A DNA stretch of 64,000 nucleotides. Origin: Tilletiaria anomala UBC 951. Its lineage: Eukaryota > Basidiomycota > Exobasidiomycetes > Georgefischeriales > Tilletiariaceae. Below are positions 13,320-24,802 of this stretch, piece after piece. Positions within the stretch are counted from its first letter, which is position 1; each line of letters opens with the position of its first letter. The notes under the pieces were generated by a model. It was not told the DNA's origin, made no database searches, and saw only the letters and a list, made by a program, of their open reading frames with translations. A program made the position numbers and the translations under genes. Where the stretch lies: assembly GCF_000711695.1 (NCBI RefSeq), contig NW_013546944.1, positions 1 to 64,000 of the forward strand, in the 5' to 3' direction.

Positions 13320-15792
13320 CGAAAGCGAGTGTGGCATCACCATGCCAAAAGCTGCAGCAGCGGCGACGCGCTGATCGAGCGGCATGCCAGCGCGCAGCTG
13401 CTGCTCCATGATATGCTGGCGGCGCATCATAAGGACGTACTGCTCCTGGTGGCGCAGCTTTTCCTCAAGACTCATTTCGCCAGGGATGCCGAACGGGTTG
13501 GCCGGCGCCAACGATGCCGGCGGGGGCGGCACCAGAGCACCAAATGGCGAAGGCTGGCCCGGGAACCCCGGAACGCCGTGCTGCCCAAGCATCGTGAGCG
13601 GGCTCTGGAATACGCCGACGGGAGGCGCAGCATGCGTGTCGTTCAAGGGCCACGGCGATAATGTGCTTTCTTCGGCCGACGGTGCGGGTACCTGCCCGTC
13701 GCGCTGTTGTTGATTCTCCTGCTCCTGCTGCATTTGCGGCTGCAGGTGATCACCCTCATGCTCTTGCAGCTGCTCCTGCTGTTGCCCATCTTGCTGCTTC
13801 CCCTCCCTCTTGGGCGGCGGCAGCAAGAACGGTTCGACGGAGTTATCAACCTCCTTGATGACCTCACCGAGTGGCCTGAACTTGTCCTCCTCGTCACGGC
13901 GCACGAGCAAGTCGGCTTTAAAGTAGCTCTGTGCATACCACTCCTGCATGTTGTTCGCATCGAATGGGCCTTGCACGCGGCCCTCGTAGTCCTTGTAGTA
14001 CCAGAACGCCCGGTCGGGTGACCAGCCATCCACCTCACGCGCCGCCTGTCGCTCCTCCTCCTCCAAGCGCAACGCATCGAGGATCTTTGCTTCGTCCTCG
14101 AGGTCCTCCAGACGCTGGTGGTGGTGCTGCTGCTGATGCAGCGCATTCGCAGTCGCAGCGGCACTCGAGCCCAGTAACCTTTCGTGCTGATCAGTGACGG
14201 AGGATGGCTGCGCAGAACGCAAGGTTCCGGAGACGGGACGCTGGGGGGAATGCAGAGCGATGGGAGGATGCACACAAACGTCAGTTGCATGCCCGGAGCA
14301 CGGTGCCAGCATGCTCAGGTCATGAGGCGCGTCTCACCTTTCGCTCAAACACGGGACGTCCCTTGCCAAAGCCACCGCTGTGATCCGCAGGCGGGCCCAT
14401 CGGCCCCTCGCCTGGCGCTCGTTCACGCTTGTATCTTGCCGCCCACGAGGAGCCGGAGATGCCTTCTGACTCTTGGCTGCGCGAGTTTGGAATAGAAGTG
14501 GCAATGGCATTATTTGCGCCGGCTACGGCGGTAGAGTTGGACTGCGAAGACGCGCGCTGCGTCGAGGGACGAGTCCAGTGGCCGAAGCCTCCGCTGCCGA
14601 AAGTAGCCGCTTCGGAGTCATCCCCGCCTCCGCCGCTTATCGTGGGATTGGGAGAGCGCGGAGCTGACGGAGCAAAAACATGGAAGGAAAGGGAATCAGT
14701 GAAAGTCATTTCGCATGGACATTCTCCCGTTGGGTGGGGTGGGAATGAGCTCCCCGCTCACCTCCACTAGCATTACCACCCTCGCTGTCCTTCCGGGTCC
14801 TGCCTATTGGTCCACCCAGCACGCCACCCTGGAAGCCCCTTGGCTTATCCCCAGCACCAGCAAGGCAAGGCGGCGGTGGACCATTGCCGCTGCCAGCGCC
14901 GCTTCCGGCAAAGGTGCGTTGGAGGAGGCCGCTGCCTGCTGCCCTGCCGTCGCCAGATGCATTCGCAGAGCCTCTTGCATTCAGACCACGAGCGGGCTCG
15001 TTAGAAGCATTGCGGAAGGGCCCAGTATCGCCGACGTCGAGGGCGGGAGACTTCAGTGGCCCATGAATCTGACATGCCGTGAAGGAGGGGAGCAATGGAG
15101 CCGAACATCTCGTCAGTCTGCTGCATGGCAAGCGAGAAAGAATGAAGCTTGCGCGAAGGAAAGCGTACCTTCCGCTTGGAACTCGCAGCACCATCGGTAT
15201 TTTGTCCTGCAGCACTACCCGTGGAGTGTGTAGTAGCAACGTTCGGCTCCGCGAAAGTGGCAGACTTGCCAGATCTTCCGAGACCGTACAGACTCAAGCC
15301 AGACCATGCTCTTGCGCCGCCCCCTCCTGCTACTGTCCCTACCTCTTCGGAAGCCGAAGGGCCATTGGCAACAGAGGTGCCACCCGAAGCAGCAGCAGCA
15401 GCACCAGCACCGATGCCGATGGCGCCGTTCGGAGCGGCCGAAGCAAGAACATTGCCAAGTGCTGCACTGCCACTTGCGCTGTGATGGCTCCCTGCGCCGC
15501 TCGCTGCTGCAGCAAAGGAGAAAGCGCCGGGAGAGGCAAAGCTCGGGCTGAGAATGCCACTGCCTGTTGAGGATAGCCCTGCTTTCGGCTCCAAGCCCGA
15601 GGCGCCCGTGCCAGCGCCGGCGCTGGCAGAGGAGCTTGTGCGACTGGATCCGTTCGGTACTGTTCCTCCTTGAGTCTGAGCACCTGTGGCGACCCCTCCG
15701 GTTGTTGCTGCGGTGGGTGCGCCTGGCTTGGTAGAGCCTGAAGATGCCTTGCGCATCCACTCGGGACCAAACTGCATTGGTCTTGAAGTCAT
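11340..15792 (-). CDS. GYF-domain protein (Smy2/Syh1/GIGYF-like)
   Basis: A proline-rich-ligand adaptor of the Smy2/GIGYF type; relatives act in mRNA translation or decay control and in ER-Golgi links. Four exons (15792-15169, 15068-14762, 14663-14338, 14240-11340) join in phase to 1385 residues. The GYF domain is at about residues 495-550: AFWYYKDYEGRVQGPF, then the MQEWYAQSYF helix and a VRRDEEDKFRPL strand, matching the W-x-Y-x(6-11)-GPF core. The first 200 residues are Gly/Ser/Ala-rich. After the GYF domain come a Q-rich segment encoded by CAG/CTG runs near 13020-13330 (one tract of about ten Gln near 13291-13320) and a long KR/Ala-rich coiled-coil-like region near 12050-12400. A C-terminal block contains NVDDFVDMLLSFPLDPSPDV and ends GKGGKKKGGK. 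The cellular role here is inferred from the family only. Confidence 0.88.
13291..13322 (-). repeat. CAG/CAA microsatellite encoding poly-Gln in the GYF gene
   Basis: On the plus strand this is a run of CTG triplets with two TTG units. Read on the coding strand it gives an uninterrupted stretch of about ten glutamines followed by PWTG. Shorter interrupted CAG tracts follow on both sides. Such tracts vary in length between strains. Confidence 0.8.
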
Positions 15793-16464
15793 CGTGCCGG
15801 TCAGTCGACCTTTTTCCCTTTGCTTCTACTTTTTCCTGCTGAGTCCCGGTGAGTGTTCCGCCCCGATTGGCTGGAGTGGTGATGATTCGCGAGAGAGCAC
15901 GAGCGAGCGAAAGTGGGTGGCAAGTGAGGCGGTAAGCGTCTAGCAGCGAGCTTTGTTGTGGGTGCGACGACGCATGAGAGACGACGAAGAAAAGGCCAGG
16001 GATGATGCGACGATGTGAGAGAACGACGACGACGTTGTCGAGGACGGAGGGTCAGCCTGGCGATCCTTCCGAGACTTCGACTGACGTGGTGCCACGCAAG
16101 ATTTCCTTATGGACTACTTGGTGGCCGACTTTTGATGCTCGTGTTCCGCCCGCCCGCTCGCGGGCGGGCTCTGTCTGTCTGCCGCAGTTGGGGGCATGCT
16201 GTTGGTAAAGTAGGGTTGCCGTTACCCACACTACCGCTCGAGCCACGTGACGCGACGCGAACGCGAAATCGCTCCATCGCAAGCTCGTCTCTCGTTAAGA
16301 ACACGCATAGGCACCCAGCGCCTGGGCCAGGCTCGTCGGTACCTCCTTACCAGTACCACCAGCGAACGCTCCCCCAGCCAGGCGAGACAGCAAGCAGGGC
16401 AGGAGGCCCCGCTGCCGAGCTGTGCCAGCAGTGGGCTGCCGCCGCCAAGGCACGAGCTCGCAAC
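15793..16464. promoter_or_regulatory. divergent intergenic region, GYF gene / DHHC gene
   Basis: This 672-bp gap separates two divergent start codons and so should hold both promoters and 5' leaders. It includes purine-rich GA/CGA runs near 15880-16040. No clear TATA box or other named site was found. Confidence 0.4.
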
Positions 16465-18366
16465 ATGTCGCAGCAGCTCCTGCGAAGCCCACGATGTCGA
16501 CCCAACGCAGTAATTGGCAAGGTCGTCCCGTTGCTCCTACTCGCCTATGTATGGTGAGAGGAGGGAAATCCGAGTTCCTCTGCGTTGAGGGTGTCCCGTG
16601 TCTGGCCCAGAACAATGCACCACTAACTTTAACCCCCCTCTCCCCCTTCTCCACCCGCCCGACCACCCGACGTACCACGTAGCTCGACGTATTCGCTCGT
16701 CGTCAAGGTCCATATCTGTGAACATGTACATGGAGGAGGGCAGGCGGCGATTTAAAGTCCTGACTTTTTGCACTGCTAATACTCGCCTCCAGATGAGCAT
16801 GTCTTCCTTCGGCAGAAACGACCCCTATTCGCCGTCAGCTACGGTGCCATCCTCCATCTCCTCTTCGCCCTCACCGTCGTGGCCTACCTGCGCGTCTTTC
16901 GTGCTCACACCCTTTGGCTCCCAGTCCCACCCTTCTGCTCCTCATTCAACACTGCTAGGCCCGGAACCAACGCCATCAGCTGCAGGAGGAGTACCTTGAG
17001 GACCGCAACTGTCAGTGCGCTGCAATCAGCCGTGGCTCTCCTCCACCGCTTCTCGACCGTCTTTACGCCATTGCGAGTAACCGCGACGCTTCCCGGCCTC
17101 CCTGACGAAGCGGACTTCGAAAAGATCAGACGCGACATGCTGCACCAGTGTGCACTGGACGGTTCTCTGATGCGCTGCTGGCGCGACGGTTGCAAAGGCC
17201 GCTGGAAACCTGCCAGGTAGGTGCATGCAAGCGAGCGGATCTTGGAGCTCATGCTGACGCTAGGCACCGTGTACATTTAAGGACACGGCATTGCGGTGAC
17301 TGTCGGACATGCAGGATTGGGTTCGATCACCACTGTCCATGGGTGAGTTCACGCCTGACCACTCACATCTTTCCTCCCCACCATCCTCAGTTCGCTGACA
17401 CGCACAATGCCTCCCAGTTCGATGCCGACGTAATAGCGCAGCACACCATGCCCTCCTTCCTCCTCTTCCTCCTCCTCGCGGCCCTGCTGCTCATTCTAGC
17501 ACTCGCGCCCCTCGTGCACGGGGCCTACGCCGATTTCAACGTACTGCTCCACGTCGCGTGGGCGCACCCGCACATGCACACCCGCTGGTGGCAGCGTCGC
17601 TGGACGTGGTACGGGGGCCCGACGCTGCGCTACGGTGGCGCGCTTGTCGTCGCGGCGCGGCTGCTGCGTGAGGAGGCGTACCCGAGCAGAGGAAGAGGAG
17701 AGAGAGCAGCATCATTACACGCCCCCGTCACGTTGTCCATCGCCGCGCTGCTGACCGCAGTGGCGCTCGGCCTGCTCACAACGACGCTCCACATGACGAC
17801 GCGCGGCGACCTCAGTGTGGACGTCATGCGCCAGAGGGCGCACAGCGCAGTGGTTTCGCAACAAAGAAGAAAGGGGGAGAAGGCACGCGCACTAGCAGCA
17901 GCAGCAGTGCCACAAACATCGTCGTCCACCGCTTCCAATCTCAGCCCCACCATGTACTTCTGGGTCCCTCTACATCTTTTGTCCGATGGCGCTGCGGGCG
18001 CGGGCACGAGGCAGCAGCCGCATTTGGACGTACCGCGGACCATACGCGAAGCAGGTGGCATCGTCGTGTCCACCACGGCCGATGGAGGAGATGAGGAAGC
18101 CGTGAGGCCGTACGACTGGGGCTTTTGGCGGAATCTACAGCTGATTCTCGAGTGAGTGGACGCCAGAAGGCGCTTAGGATCAAGTCCGCTGCTCTTGCCA
18201 CGCGTCTTGACTTGTTTGACTCTCGTGCCGCCCCCACGCGCGCTGCAGGAAACCAGCGAGGCAGAAGGACGCGATGCAATGGCCCATTTCCCCGGCTGCG
18301 CGCCAGGCGCTCGTCGCTCGCGCCGTTGCAGCCGTCAGGGAGATGGACAAGGAAAAGGGGTCCTGA
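16465..18366 (+). CDS. DHHC-type protein S-acyltransferase (PFA-like)
   Basis: A multi-pass membrane palmitoyltransferase that attaches fatty acids to protein cysteines. Five exons (16465-16548, 16816-17216, 17264-17342, 17418-18151, 18249-18366) sum to a phase-consistent 471 residues. The first junction uses a weak GTATGG donor and is the least certain. TM1 is KVVPLLLLAY and TM2 is AILHLLFALTVVAYL. The Cys-rich domain carries HCGDCRTCRIGFDHHCPW, with the DHHC tetrad at about residues 183-186, continuing into FDADVIAQHTMPSF and then TM3 (LLFLLLAALLLILALAPL). TM4 is LSIAALLTAVALGLLTT. The C-terminal YDWGFWRNLQLIL fits the PaCCT-like tail of Pfa proteins. Only part of the usual Cys set is present in the zinc-binding part, and the TTxE motif is not obvious (TTRGD is the nearest). 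Substrates are unknown. Confidence 0.82.
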
Positions 18367-18634
18367 TTCGCTCGTGGAATCCACACAAACTGCTCGCTCT
18401 CCTTCGCATGTGGCAAAGCGACGGTATACCGCCTGTAATGTAGCTCTGCACTCTATTTCGATGAATTAATATTAATGGGTCGCGCTATAGTGTGCATGGT
18501 AGTCTATACCACGACAAGCGGCAGTCGCCGCCTCAGAATAAACCCGGACTGAAGCGAGATGACGAACAAAGAAGAGGAGAGCGGGGCAAAGTGGTGGAGC
18601 GTCTATCGCCGCTGAGGATCAGGCGCCAAGATCC

Positions 18635-21186
18635 TCAGCGGCTCCAGCACCAAAGCAGAGGCGGGCTGACGCGCTGCAGCGCGGCGATTTGGTGCGCGCG
18701 CAGCTCGTCAAGCGGCAGCTGCAGCGCGTGCTCTCCGTCTGCCTCGCTCTCGCCCTCTCCCCCCTGCTCCTGCTCCTGCTCATCCTCGTCGTCGTCGTCG
18801 TCGTCCGCGTACCGCGCATGCAGCGCCGCGAGGCGCTTCGCGAGCGCTGGCTCGCACGTCCTGTATACGCGCTGCCCGCAGCCGTGCACATTGTCTCCGC
18901 CAAGCCAGGGCTTGTTGCCACTGCCGCCGACGTCGACACCAAATGCGCGCGCGACGGGTGCAGACATGCGCTCAGCCCTGCAGAGGCGCGCGGAGAACTT
19001 GGCGCGTGGCGTCGCTTTGCGCGCGGGCGGCGCCTGCGCCGTGGTAGCTCGTTGCCGTTGCGGCGCTGCGGCGGTCGACGACGGCGACGGCGAGAAGAAG
19101 GAGAAGAGCGGGTTGGTGACTGATGCAGCAGCAGCAGCGGATGTAGCTGTGCCTTTGGCAGCACCGCCGCTACTGCTGGTGCTGTTCTCGTCGGCGAACA
19201 AGCTAGGCGACACAGCAGACGCGTCGACTGTGCGCTTCTCGCTGAGCGGCGCGCGCTCGGCAAGAGGCAGCGGCGTCACAGGCCTCGTGACGACGGTGCT
19301 TCCCGCGAAGCTGCGCTCGGCACCAACCGCCACCTTGCCAACAGCAGCAGCGGCGGCGTTGGTGGTTGCAGCAGCAGCAGCATACGATACAACAGACGAA
19401 GGGGAAGAACCTGGAGACGCTGAAGAAGGCGCCCAGCGCTGCTGACCCGTCACGCGCGACGACGGCGGGGGCGGAAGCGGTGACGGCGACGGCGGCGACG
19501 CGAGTCCGCTGCGGCTGCCGCTCGCAAAGGAGGAGGACTGCTGCTGCTGCTGCTGGGGGTAGTGTTGGTGGGGCGTGTACATGCCGCCGCCGTGCGAGCT
19601 CGCGCCGGATCCCCCCCATACGGACGGCGAGGCAAAGGCGGATGCGGACGGGATCACAGACGCGACTGAGAAGGGTAGCAGCTCGTCGACGCTCGCTGGA
19701 ACGGCTGTGCCCGCGGGCGAGCGCCCGTTCTCGTTCCGAGGCGATTGTGCCAGCGCGGGTGTGTTGCAACCCGTCACGGCGGCGGACGAGGGCTGGCTGC
19801 TGGCTGTAGATGATGCGCGCTCGGCGTGCGTGCGGAGGAAACTCTCGAGGCGCCTGCTAAGCAGGTTAGTGCGCGCCGAGCGGCGCGTGAAGAACTCGAT
19901 GCCGAGCTCGACGCGTAGCTGGGCGTACTCATGCGCCTCGTCGGACCACGTGAGCCTGCTGGCATCACCATTCGCACCCGCATCCGCACTCTCATCATCG
20001 CCGTCGCCGTTGATACCCGGGATTGACGGGTGGAGCGCGACCCTGCGGACACGCCTGGCAAGCGGAGTGGTGCGCAGGATGCGCGGCCGGCCTTGCTCTT
20101 CTGCATCCCCCTCCTCCTCTTCGGGGGCGGAGCAGGGGCGCTTGAGGTCGTAGCTCGACTGCAAAAAGGGACACAAGGGGAGAAACAGTGTCAGTGCAAA
20201 GAAATTTCGAGCGCGGGCGGGAGGGCCCGAGCCAAGACCTGTGGGGATGGTGTGATCGGACAACGCACGCAGTAGAAGCGACTCAGCCAGCCATTTTCGA
20301 CGTCCGGCGTGCCCCAATATTTTTCCAGTAGCTCCTGCTCGTCGTCCCCCTCCTCCTCATCGATGAGCACGCTGCCGCCCGCCATGTGGCAATCGCGCTT
20401 GCGCTCGCAATCCGGATCCTGGCCGTCGCCGGGAAAGCGCCAGCAGAGGCCAAAGTCGAGCTCGAGGCGGCTGCCGTGCTCGATGTCCAAGCCATCAAAG
20501 AGCGCGTGCCATTCGTCACCGGTGCTGAAGGCGAGCGACGTGCTGCCGGGTCGGTATGCGTCAAAGACGAGCGGGACGACGTGCACGATGGGCCGGTTAG
20601 GTTTCCGCATGCGCATGCGAGATGCAGAGAAGGCATCGGCGCGCGAGCGGCGAGAACTCGCGGCGGCCATGCGCCTATTGAGTGCGGCATGCGTGTTGGC
20701 AAGCGAGAGCACGTCATCCTCTGTAATGTGGGGTGTTCCAAGCACTTCGCGCATCTCTGCCTCCTGGCGCGCCATTCGGCACTTGAGCTGCTCGGCTGAC
20801 TCTGCCGCTTCTTCCTCTCCGATCTCTATGCTTGCGGATGCTGGTGGGTCGTGCTGCTGCTGCTGATGAGGAGGAGAGAGAGAGCCCTCGTGCGCCTCGG
20901 ACGGCAGCCTAGGCTTGCGGCTGACGCGGAGTCCGACGCGCCAGGTGCGGGTGCGGAAGAGGTCATGGAGGAGATCGTGCTCGACGGCGCGCTGCCAGTG
21001 TGCGTTGAGCCCCCGCACGGACGTGTAGAGGGTGTGAGGGTCGAGGTAGAGGAAGATGTGCCGGAGGAGCTCGTTGGGCAGCGTCTGTTCTTGCTCCTGC
21101 TGCTCTGGCGAAGAGGAGGAGAGTGTCGCATCCATGTCAAATGGCAAGGCCAAGGGTGAGAGCAAGTTGGGAGGCGAGGAGGTCAT
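18635..21186 (-). CDS. F-box protein with acidic low-complexity tail
   Basis: A probable substrate adaptor of an SCF ubiquitin ligase. Two exons (21186-20269 and 20158-18635) join in phase to 813 residues. The start is the ATG at 21186; an upstream TTG in the same frame is not needed. The F-box is at about residues 35-67 (LPNELLRHIFLYLDPHTLY), followed by WRVGLRVSRKPRLP and a conserved-looking block VPLVFDAYRPGSTSLAFSTG..LDFGLCWRFPGDG, probably the folded recognition part. Exon 2 starts SSYDLKRP and holds a helical stretch (LTWSDEAHEYAQLRVELGIE), then long Ser/Pro/Gln/Ala tracts. Near the end is an Asp/Glu/Gln run encoded by a (GTC)n-like repeat near 18783-18806. I do not recognise a repeat domain such as WD40 or LRR, so the target class is unknown. 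A TATATATA box lies at 21369-21376, 183 bp upstream. Confidence 0.75.
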
Positions 21187-22170
21187 GGTCAAGAGGGGTG
21201 CCTTGTGCGGTCAGGGTGTTTCAGCAGGAGAGCGCTGAGTGGCCGAGCGATCGAATGTATTCGTACCGCTTCTCTATCGCGTTCCAGCGCTGCTTGGATG
21301 CATAGGGTGATATGGGTAGAGGAAGCGGGCGACGAGGACGGCTGGTGGGCGAGGGGGGGATGGTTTCGTATATATAGGGAGCGGTGCGCTGGGGTATGTG
21401 GTCAGTTTACTCGCTCCGGAGCCATTCCAGTTCCAAATTTTTCACTTCATTCTTTGTGTGGATTATTATTTTCTTTTTTGTCTCTGCGGACCGAGACTGC
21501 CAGAGAGAGACACATGGCACAGGCACAGCACCAGTCGAGTCGCCGGAGTGGGGCCCAGAAACACGAGACGGCCCCCCAGACAGGAGAGAGCAACGTACAG
21601 AAATTTGCGGGGGCGGGGGTCGGGGGCGGAGGGAGGAACCGGAGCCCCCGAAGGATAAACAGCAGACAGAATCTGGGGAAAATAAAGAAATTCGAAACAC
21701 AGCATCAGTCCATCTTTTCCGTGTCACGTGCCATCCTTTTTGATTGGGGTGATGGTGCATTACCTATGCCCACGTACAACCAAACTCAACTACCCAGGGT
21801 CGTACCAGCTACGTGTAGGCACTGGACAGATACATACTTGCATACTTGGCCGCCCTATCCGAGCGCGTGCCACAGCCCGCAGGTAGGTGGTTCGCTCTTT
21901 TCGCATGTTTGCTTGCTTCGTTGCTCCATGGCGTTCAAGGCTTCGTCTCATCCACCCTGCACTTCACTTCTCCCTTGTACATAAATACCAGGCCCAACTC
22001 GCCCGCACCCTGGCCACGTCCCCGATGAGTGGGTGAGCATGCATGTACCGCCGCTGGTACATTTGAACGAGCCAGCGATTGCTTTTGCGCAAGCACAGAT
22101 CCAACGGGACGCGCGCGCTTGGGGGTTGCTTCCATGCGTTGGCTCGCTGGCACCTCGTGCAACCGATGCT
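21187..22170. promoter_or_regulatory. F-box gene upstream region
   Basis: The likely promoter of the F-box gene, read on the minus strand, with a TATATATA box at 21369-21376. An AT-rich patch at 21440-21485 is followed by purine-rich sequence (21500-21670). No coding sequence was recognised between it and the GST relic. Confidence 0.4.
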
Positions 22171-22204
22171 CACAAACATGGGTTTGTACAGCCAGGAGCA
22201 AGTA

Positions 22205-23432
22205 GAGTGAGCAAGCAAGCACATGGATCCAGCAGCAGATCGTCCGTCTGTGGGAAAGCCCGTCGATCTGATAGATAGCCGCCGTCACCCCTGCTTCTAC
22301 TTCTCTCGCTCTCTCCCTTCGCACCCTGCGCCTGCGATGCGAACGTGTGGATGTCGTCCACCTGTTTCTGCGCAAAATCGTCGTCCCACATCGAGCTGGC
22401 AAGTGCCGTCAGCTTGGCGCTCGGCTGCTGCATACCCGCCTGCGTGCTGCTGCGCGCAAAGTTGCGCTCAATGCACGCCCGCACAAATGGCGGCACATCG
22501 GCTTTGCATATGCCTGTCCACGGAGCACAGCATAGTAAAGTCATGGGAACGCTGCGAGCGAGCGAGTGAGAGCAGGCGATGAGCAGTGCGACTCGTCGGC
22601 GCTTCGGTAGAGGACTGCGAAGGCTAGCTACTCACCCTTCGCATCGACGATACTGTATTTTCCAAGCCTCGCCGGCGAGCCAGTCACGGCCCAGGAGGTG
22701 TGGATCCAGCACGCTGTACATGCGCTTCGTCTCTGTCCAGTACCGGCCGATCCTGTATTGGATTCTTTCTGTAGCGTAGCGGTAGAGGCGGTTCTTCCAG
22801 ATCAGCCCAAACGGTAGGATTCCCACGCTGGTTGACCCCGACCATAATTACTTGGCTGTCTTTGAGACGGTAGTCATTCTGCTGTGGTGCATGTATGGGC
22901 ACGGGCTGAAATCACGCCTAGCTCACCGCTGACTCTTCTGAGACATCCACAGCCTAGAGAGGAAATACGACCCGAACCACGTCTCCTCCTGGCCGTCGAG
23001 CGATGCGAAGGCGGACGACAACCGAAGCGAGGTTCTTCAGTATGTGCTCGTCATTCACAAGGGTGTGGGGCCCATACAGGGCCAAAATGTGTGTCTCCAC
23101 GCGCCGTTCGTCAGGCATCATCGCTTTGCGTTGCATTGACTTGAACACATGCACCACGCTTCTGTAGCGAACCACAGCTCCTTCTTCTTATTTTGTCCGC
23201 ATTTCAATGCTCGGGCGTTCAGCCGCCGCGAGGGAGGGACCGTGCAGAGCCGGCCGCACAGGCTTATATTGAATAACGAGATCGGCTTGTACTTGATTTG
23301 AATATCCTTGTACGTGGGCTCGAGCACTTCGCAGAAACAAGGCACTTTGTACCCGGTGTGTCCGCCGTGTAGACCCTGAGATGCATCATCGTGGACAAAG
23401 ACGTCCGAGACGTCAAGGATGAAACCTGTGAA
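22205..23432 (-). pseudogene. decayed glutathione S-transferase (Ure2/YghU type)
   Basis: Pieces of one GST can be read in order on the minus strand, but in several frames. The thioredoxin-like start LRVYTADTPG lies near 23395-23355 and changes frame into YKVPCFCEVLEPTYKDIQ and KPIS (23350-23270). A KKELWFA piece lies near 23200-23180, where the family has K-E-x-W-F before N-P-N-G-R. The all-helical domain piece NRLYRYATERIQYRIGRYWT, then ETKRMYSVLD and RDWLAGE, spans 22800-22670. GKYSIVDAKG follows in another frame and ends at a GTGAGT donor. A last piece PWTGICKADVPPFVRACIER near 22525-22460 leads to QQPSAKL. The NPNGRIPALV segment and most of the DYSIADxxxxPW segment are missing. At least three frame changes are not explained by introns, so this looks like a host pseudogene rather than a divergent intact enzyme. 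Confidence 0.68.
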
Positions 23433-24802
23433 CCCAATGCTTTGAGTTGTAATATCATCAGAGGGCTAGTGTGACCTGGTGCAACTGGTTGCAAAGGTAT
23501 GCCGGGTCATCGGACGAATGGATAGCTTGGATGCAGCATTGCTCATGTTAAAAACATGTTCGAATTTCGACTCCTTCATGAGTTGGTCTCATTTAACCGC
23601 TGCCGCTCCTCCTGGAACCTTGCACAGGTGCCAGGAGGCACACCAAGGGTCGCGCCCGCTCGTACGAGCTGACCGGCGTTATGACAGGCCCTGCTTGCCC
23701 TGCCTGCGATCCTACGTCATTCATTCAGCGACCACCACTCATCTGATCGCATCGGTCGGCCATTGGTTGTGCCAGAGAACTCGGAAGTCGGACGGTGAGT
23801 TCAAGTTGCACCGAATACGAGTACCACACCTGCATCCTTTTGCCTTCTCGCACTATGACTCTTTCCGCCAGCCCCCCTCACTCACCTCCAGCCTCTGGTC
23901 ATCGCGCGAGTCGCGGAAGGTTACGCGCTACACATGTACAGCAACGAATACCAGGGCACTTGAGCACAGTGAGCTGTGCGCACAACAGTATTTCATAAAC
24001 ATGGACAAGCACAAACGAGCGCGCCCTATATGCCAGAAACGAAGCTGCGAAAAGATTATCCACAGGAAGCTGCGGAGCCGGTGTAGTATGATAAAATGAA
24101 GCTATAAACGGGCGGCCTGCGCTGGCCGACACTCGCGTTTATGAGCATGACAACCATGCATATATATAGTCTCGCATGCGATGCGCGAGGACATGTCCCG
24201 TTTTGTGGGATGCAGCAGTTATTGAAGCTCTCCCGGTGATCCACCATCCCTTGACGCTCTGTCAACGCATCACGTTTTTTTGAAAAGATGGTGTTGGAAG
24301 AGTTTTTTTTGCGGCGCTCTTGCGAAAATTTGGCGCGCTGTTCACTGCGGTCTTCATCCAAGGCCCCTGCTTGTGCATCGACGCAGCGCTGGTCGATGCG
24401 CTCTCAGCGCTGCGACTCGCCAGCTGGGCTCCCAGCGACAGGGCGCGCGTCCTGCCGAGGACGCAAGGTGAGAAACCTAGCGGGAACTGATGTTCGCAAG
24501 CACAAAGCCCCGATCACACACGTGCAAATGGTCTTGCGCATACCTCCCCCTGTTGCCACCCAGCAGGGGAAGTGTGTCCAAGACAGGCAATACGATGAGA
24601 GCAGATCGACTGGCTTGCGCTACTTTGAAGAGCTGCAACGTCGTGCGCAAGGAGGCGCAACAATCACACAAGAGCCCACCAGGTGGAGCCCGATGGCGGC
24701 GCTGCAGGCGATGGGCGCGTAAACAGCCACATCCGAACAAGACACGGATAGGGTACCATCCATGAGGGCACCAACGCCTCCCATGTTTCTCGCATCGATA
24801 TT
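23433..24802. other. intergenic, no recognised gene
   Basis: Between the GST relic and the YCII gene there is no recognised coding sequence. A CATATATATAG element lies near 24158-24169, and a T-run is at about 24304-24311. The right end should contain the 3' untranslated region of the YCII gene. Confidence 0.4.

Noticed and set aside
18635-20158. Large plus-strand open frames antisense to the F-box gene
   Set aside because: They are Ser/Arg/Ala shadows of GC-rich triplet repeats in the real minus-strand exon.
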